A DNA stretch of 64,000 bases. Source: Limibacterium fermenti (GTDB lineage Bacteria; Bacteroidota; Bacteroidia; Bacteroidales; Dysgonomonadaceae). Position numbers and translations under genes: made by a program. Under the pieces are notes generated by a model that did not search any database, was not told the origin of the DNA, and saw only the letters and a list, made by a program, of their open reading frames with translations. The DNA is taken from contig NZ_CP159486.1 in NCBI RefSeq assembly GCF_041902845.1, forward strand, positions 4,071,295 to 4,135,294. The letters run 5' to 3'. Shown one piece after another: positions 63,720 to 64,000 of the stretch. The first letter of the stretch is position 1, and each line of letters opens with the position of its first letter.

Positions 63720-64000
63720 TAACGTGACGGACAAATCGGGGAAATGCTCCCCGATGTTTAAATAGAATCATTCTAAATAACGCCGCCTGTCCTTTTCCCT
63801 ATGGAATCGCTTTGAGTTAGTCAATTTTAGTAACAATATCGTAATATTTTCGTTACTTTCTCCTGCTGAAATAGAAGTGGAGTATTGCTTTGCAAATCAA
63901 TCTATTTTGAGAATGTCATGATTGCAACTTATTGATAAGGAGATGTTTCGTTTTACTGTGTTGATAACTAACGACCTATTTTTCAACCATCGTTTATGGA
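63720..64000. other. Terminal spacer, no gene seen
   Basis: About 280 AT-rich bases run to the window edge. A TGTTGATAA at 63959-63967 is one mismatch from a DnaA box, and TTATTGATAAGG lies at 63929-63940. A downstream gene may begin beyond the edge. No terminator or clear promoter was recognised. Confidence 0.4.

Noticed and set aside
63929..63967. DnaA-box-like sites suggesting an origin or dnaA promoter at the right edge
   Set aside because: Only one site is one mismatch from consensus, no cluster or AT-rich unwinding element is evident and the next gene is outside the window; too weak to claim.

Overview
The window looks like a chromosome segment from an anaerobic Bacteroidota of the order Bacteroidales. 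The signs are a SusC/SusD pair, TAnnTTTG promoter -7 boxes, absence of strong Shine-Dalgarno sites, an Hmu-type haem operon with a CobN-like chelatase, DUF4374 and DUF5683 proteins, and a secreted protease with a type IX secretion (T9SS)-like C-terminal tail. That tail fits the Porphyromonadaceae/Tannerellaceae side better than Bacteroides proper. No rRNA, tRNA, CRISPR array or complete insertion sequence was recognised.

Positions 1-9350 hold a ribosomally made peptide (RiPP-like) locus. It has the 3' end of an outer-membrane barrel gene, a 29-codon stump of a C39 transporter gene, two small double-glycine-leader precursor candidates (one with a Cys-Gly CXXX-type core), an outer-membrane receptor, a radical SAM/SPASM maturase whose N-terminus is split by a one-base frameshift, a full C39 peptidase-ABC exporter and a very short HlyD-like adaptor. 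The segment at about 2530-6556 is visibly AT-rich. It lies between the stump and the intact copy of the GC-richer C39 gene, which suggests a cassette inserted or swapped in by recombination.

Positions 9376-26014 are core housekeeping genes: maf-kdsA, comB, hslR-pth-rplY, nusB-yajC-ybbR-coaE, a small winged-helix protein, an FAD/Fe-S D-lactate-type dehydrogenase, enolase, marC, a Dcp-type peptidase, an RRM protein and tsaB. Several spacers carry tandem AATTACR heptamers.

Positions 26028-37955 begin with an unusual non-coding block containing a strict 41-bp-period palindrome array. A haem acquisition operon follows: lipoprotein, TonB receptor, DUF4374 lipoprotein, HmuS-like CobN chelatase, membrane protein, MotA/TolQ/ExbB-like protein and DUF2149-like protein. 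Together these would bind haem outside the cell, import it through the receptor and process it in the periplasm.

Positions 38106-46262 carry parA-parB, a DUF5683 protein, an MltD-like transglycosylase, a T9SS-like trypsin-fold protease, a TIGR02757-type protein and a metallo-beta-lactamase-fold hydrolase.

Positions 46405-58868 form a polysaccharide-utilisation-like locus: GntR regulator, SusC, SusD, an M81 (MlrC-type) peptidase, a GH29 fucosidase, a GH3 glycosidase and a small protein made almost entirely of 7-residue repeats. The regulator and susC share a probable operator.

Positions 59015-64000 hold an unrecognised protein, a TlpA-like thioredoxin lipoprotein, a 183-bp MITE with 19-bp inverted ends and a TTA duplication, an AmiC-type amidase and an MCE/MlaD protein.
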